A stretch of DNA of 64,000 nt. Origin: Bacteroides coprosuis DSM 18011 (lineage in GTDB: Bacteria > Bacteroidota > Bacteroidia > Bacteroidales > Bacteroidaceae). Below are positions 63,042 to 64,000 of this stretch, in pieces. Where the stretch lies: contig CM001167.1 of the NCBI GenBank assembly GCA_000212915.1, forward strand, positions 1,170,780 to 1,234,779, given 5' to 3'. Positions within the stretch are counted from its first letter, which is position 1, and each line of letters starts with the position of its first letter. The position numbers were made by a program, and so were the translations under genes. The notes under the pieces were generated by a model. It searched no databases and was not told the origin of the DNA. It saw only the letters and a program-made list of their open reading frames with translations.

Positions 63042-63121
63042 CTGTTATTATTATAAATACAGGTTTGCTCCTTCGGGTGGGTTTATACCTTAAACTCTCT
63101 TTTTTACCCGGGTAGGAATAA
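63042..63121 (-). promoter_or_regulatory. Structured leader of rplU
   Basis: The leader folds into a stem CGGGT/ACCCG (63106-63110 with 63074-63078) enclosing a hairpin GTTTA/TAAAC (63091-63095 with 63081-63085). A 10-bp palindrome TACCCGGGTA (63105-63114) overlaps the stem. Many ribosomal operons are autoregulated through such leaders; whether L21 binds this one is unknown. Confidence 0.4.
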
Positions 63122-63128
63122 TTGGGTG

Positions 63129-63159
63129 CAAAAATAATGATATTCGTTGAATAAATCAA
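63129..63159 (-). promoter_or_regulatory. Promoter of the rplU-rpmA operon
   Basis: On the minus strand TTG (63159-63157), a 20-bp spacer and TATTTTTG (63136-63129), an exact match to TAnnTTTG. Confidence 0.6.
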
Positions 63160-63362
63160 GCTATTCTGAAAAAATCTACTTTTAGATAGTAGATAATGAG
63201 GTGTTATTTACCCAATTTCAAATTTATGAATGAGAATAAGTTATATGAATTTTAGAGATGGGGTTATTCTATCGTAATGATCTTTTAAAAAAGTTGAGTG
63301 TAGCGTTGTTTACTTAAGAGGATAATTAGTTTGTGTGCCTTTTTGGATGTAAAGTACTGAGT

Positions 63363-63444
63363 CTTTTTTAACACCGATATGGTGATGACATGTCGGTGTC
63401 ATCGTATCATCATGTCGGTGTCATGATGAGAACATGAAAGTCTT
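63363..63444 (-). repeat. 22-bp lattice repeat, locus 3
   Basis: On the minus strand GACACCGACAT occurs at 63422 and 63400, 22 bp apart (units GACACCGACATGATGATACGAT and GACACCGACATGTCATCACCAT). On the plus strand an inverted copy, AACACCGATATGGTGATGACAT, lies at 63370-63391, so the locus can form a hairpin. GACTCAGTA (minus strand, from 63363) flanks it. The remaining spacer (63160-63362) is AT-rich without other signals. Confidence 0.75.
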
Positions 63445-63498
63445 TTGATTTTGCAAAAGGCAGAAAACCAGCACGAAGAAAGAAGTACGGTTTATTGT

Positions 63499-63548
63499 AA
63501 AAAATGCCTCTGCCTATGTTTATTTATTTTAAAATAGGCGGAATGGCT
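63499..63548 (-). terminator. Probable terminator of the TraB/GumN-family gene
   Basis: GCCTAT/ATAGGC (63512-63517 with 63534-63539) extended by GCC/GGC (63506-63508 with 63545-63547), followed on the minus strand by six T residues (63504-63499). It lies about 110 bp after the stop codon. Confidence 0.5.
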
Positions 63549-63579
63549 GATATTCTTTATGAGAGTTGATTTGTATAGG

Positions 63580-63613
63580 GTATATACTCAATGTTTTATT
63601 ATTGAGTATATAC
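63580..63613. repeat. 13-bp perfect inverted repeat
   Basis: GTATATACTCAAT (63580-63592) and its reverse complement (63601-63613) flank loop GTTTTATT. No T-run follows on either strand, so it is not a typical terminator. It lies just downstream of the TraB/GumN-like gene. Confidence 0.5.
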
Positions 63614-63659
63614 AAAGAACTTAAGATAGGTATATATAGGTGTTTTTTTACTCCCTTTT

Positions 63660-64000
63660 TTATTTACTTGATTGGATAGGCTCTACTGTGTAGCCTTTTT
63701 CTTTTAATAAATTAATAACACCCTTTGACCCTGGAAGATGGAGCGCACCTACTGCAATAAAGCAAGTTTGTGAGGATAGGAACTGTTCTAAAAGGGATAT
63801 CCATGTTTGGTTTCTGTTGTCAACCATCTTTTTCCAGTCTTTCTCATTGATGCTGAAGGAAGGGCAGGGGGTATCTTTACTCTGATCCTTTGATTCTACA
63901 TAAAGCTTATTTAAATTTTGCTTGATATAGTTTTGATTCATTTGACGGATTTGTTCTTCTACATAATCTCTATTTGAATCAATACATTGGATACTCTCCA
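63660..64000 (-). CDS. TraB/GumN-family protein, C-terminal part (partial)
   Basis: The minus-strand frame is open to the window edge; upstream of the internal ATG at 63941 it continues as SIQCIDSNRDYVEEQIRQ, so the true start lies outside. About 113 residues are visible. They end VDNRNQTWISLLEQFLSSQ, then CFIAVGALHLPGSKGVINLLKEKGYTVEPI, the closing signature of the TraB/GumN (PgdA-like) family. Members are membrane or exported metalloprotease-like proteins. The catalytic N-terminal GxxH motif would be outside the window. Confidence 0.75.
   Translation of the reverse strand, partial: ESIQCIDSNRDYVEEQIRQMNQNYIKQNLNKLYVESKDQSKDTPCPSFSINEKDWKKMVDNRNQTWISLLEQFLSSQTCFIAVGALHLPGSKGVINLLKEKGYTVEPIQSSK

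Overview
The window looks like chromosomal core DNA from a low-GC member of the Bacteroidales, close to Bacteroides in gene content. This rests on three things. The protein families are typical of that order: DUF4270 and DUF4494 proteins, a CCDC81-type HU plus SPOR protein, an epimerase-type threonine dehydrogenase, an AddAB-like pair, and a GT4/GH57/debranching trio. Intergenic regions carry the Bacteroidetes -7 box TAnnTTTG with TTG or TTTG about 18-21 bp upstream. Most genes lack a Shine-Dalgarno sequence. No prophage, integrase, transposase, CRISPR array or rRNA gene was seen, and there is one tRNA.

Layout. 1-3994 (minus): AddB-like (cut by the window edge) and AddA-like recombination nucleases. 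4268-10047 (plus): a complete biotin operon (unknown ORF, bioB, bioA, bioF, bioG, bioC, bioD) with short overlaps between genes. 10117-13300: an acetyltransferase, tRNA-Ser(GCU), a K+/H+ antiporter and a HAD phosphatase. 13384-19530 (minus): an operon running TonB-dependent receptor, MFS permease, hemN, hemG, which suggests uptake of a porphyrin or iron compound followed by late heme synthesis. 20024-22840: a secreted S9 peptidase. 23235-26534: ftsE, aspartate kinase and lysA. 26608-29610: ferritin, then divergent kbl and threonine dehydrogenase (threonine to glycine plus acetyl-CoA). 29624-35778: a lipoprotein, murB, an MBL hydrolase, a membrane-anchored unknown and a membrane-anchored MutS-like ATPase. 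35814-39756 (minus): a dihydroorotate-dehydrogenase-like protein, YggS, DUF4494, an FHA protein and an HU/SPOR protein. 40136-49878: ugd, a lipoprotein, a DEAD-box helicase, serB, a cysteine-less redoxin, a PurF-like enzyme, a Crp-type regulator and MarC. 50035-57100: glycogen or alpha-glucan genes (debranching enzyme, GT4, GH57), a DUF4270 lipoprotein and a single-domain GT5 synthase. 57333-58530: panC-panD. 58613-64000 (minus): an Nfn-type fused flavoprotein, serS, rpmA, rplU and the end of a TraB/GumN-family gene.

The most unusual non-coding signal is a dispersed repeat built on a 22-bp lattice, with core GACACCGACATGATGATGACAT. It occurs at three intergenic loci (about 19.8, 48.3 and 63.4 kb), in both orientations, next to terminators, and is accompanied by a looser GAC(G/T)(C/T)AGTA motif. 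Other points worth a second look are the porphyrin-salvage operon, an unexplained ORF coupled to bioB, a folded leader before the cysteine-less redoxin, a ten-codon MCGRFIANLQ mini-ORF coupled to the PurF-like gene, and a 26-bp perfect palindrome before the debranching-enzyme gene.

Many starts were moved from the longest frame to an internal ATG because the longer frame began with TTG or GTG or ran into a promoter or terminator. These choices are given per gene. All functions come from recognising motifs and context; no database search was run.
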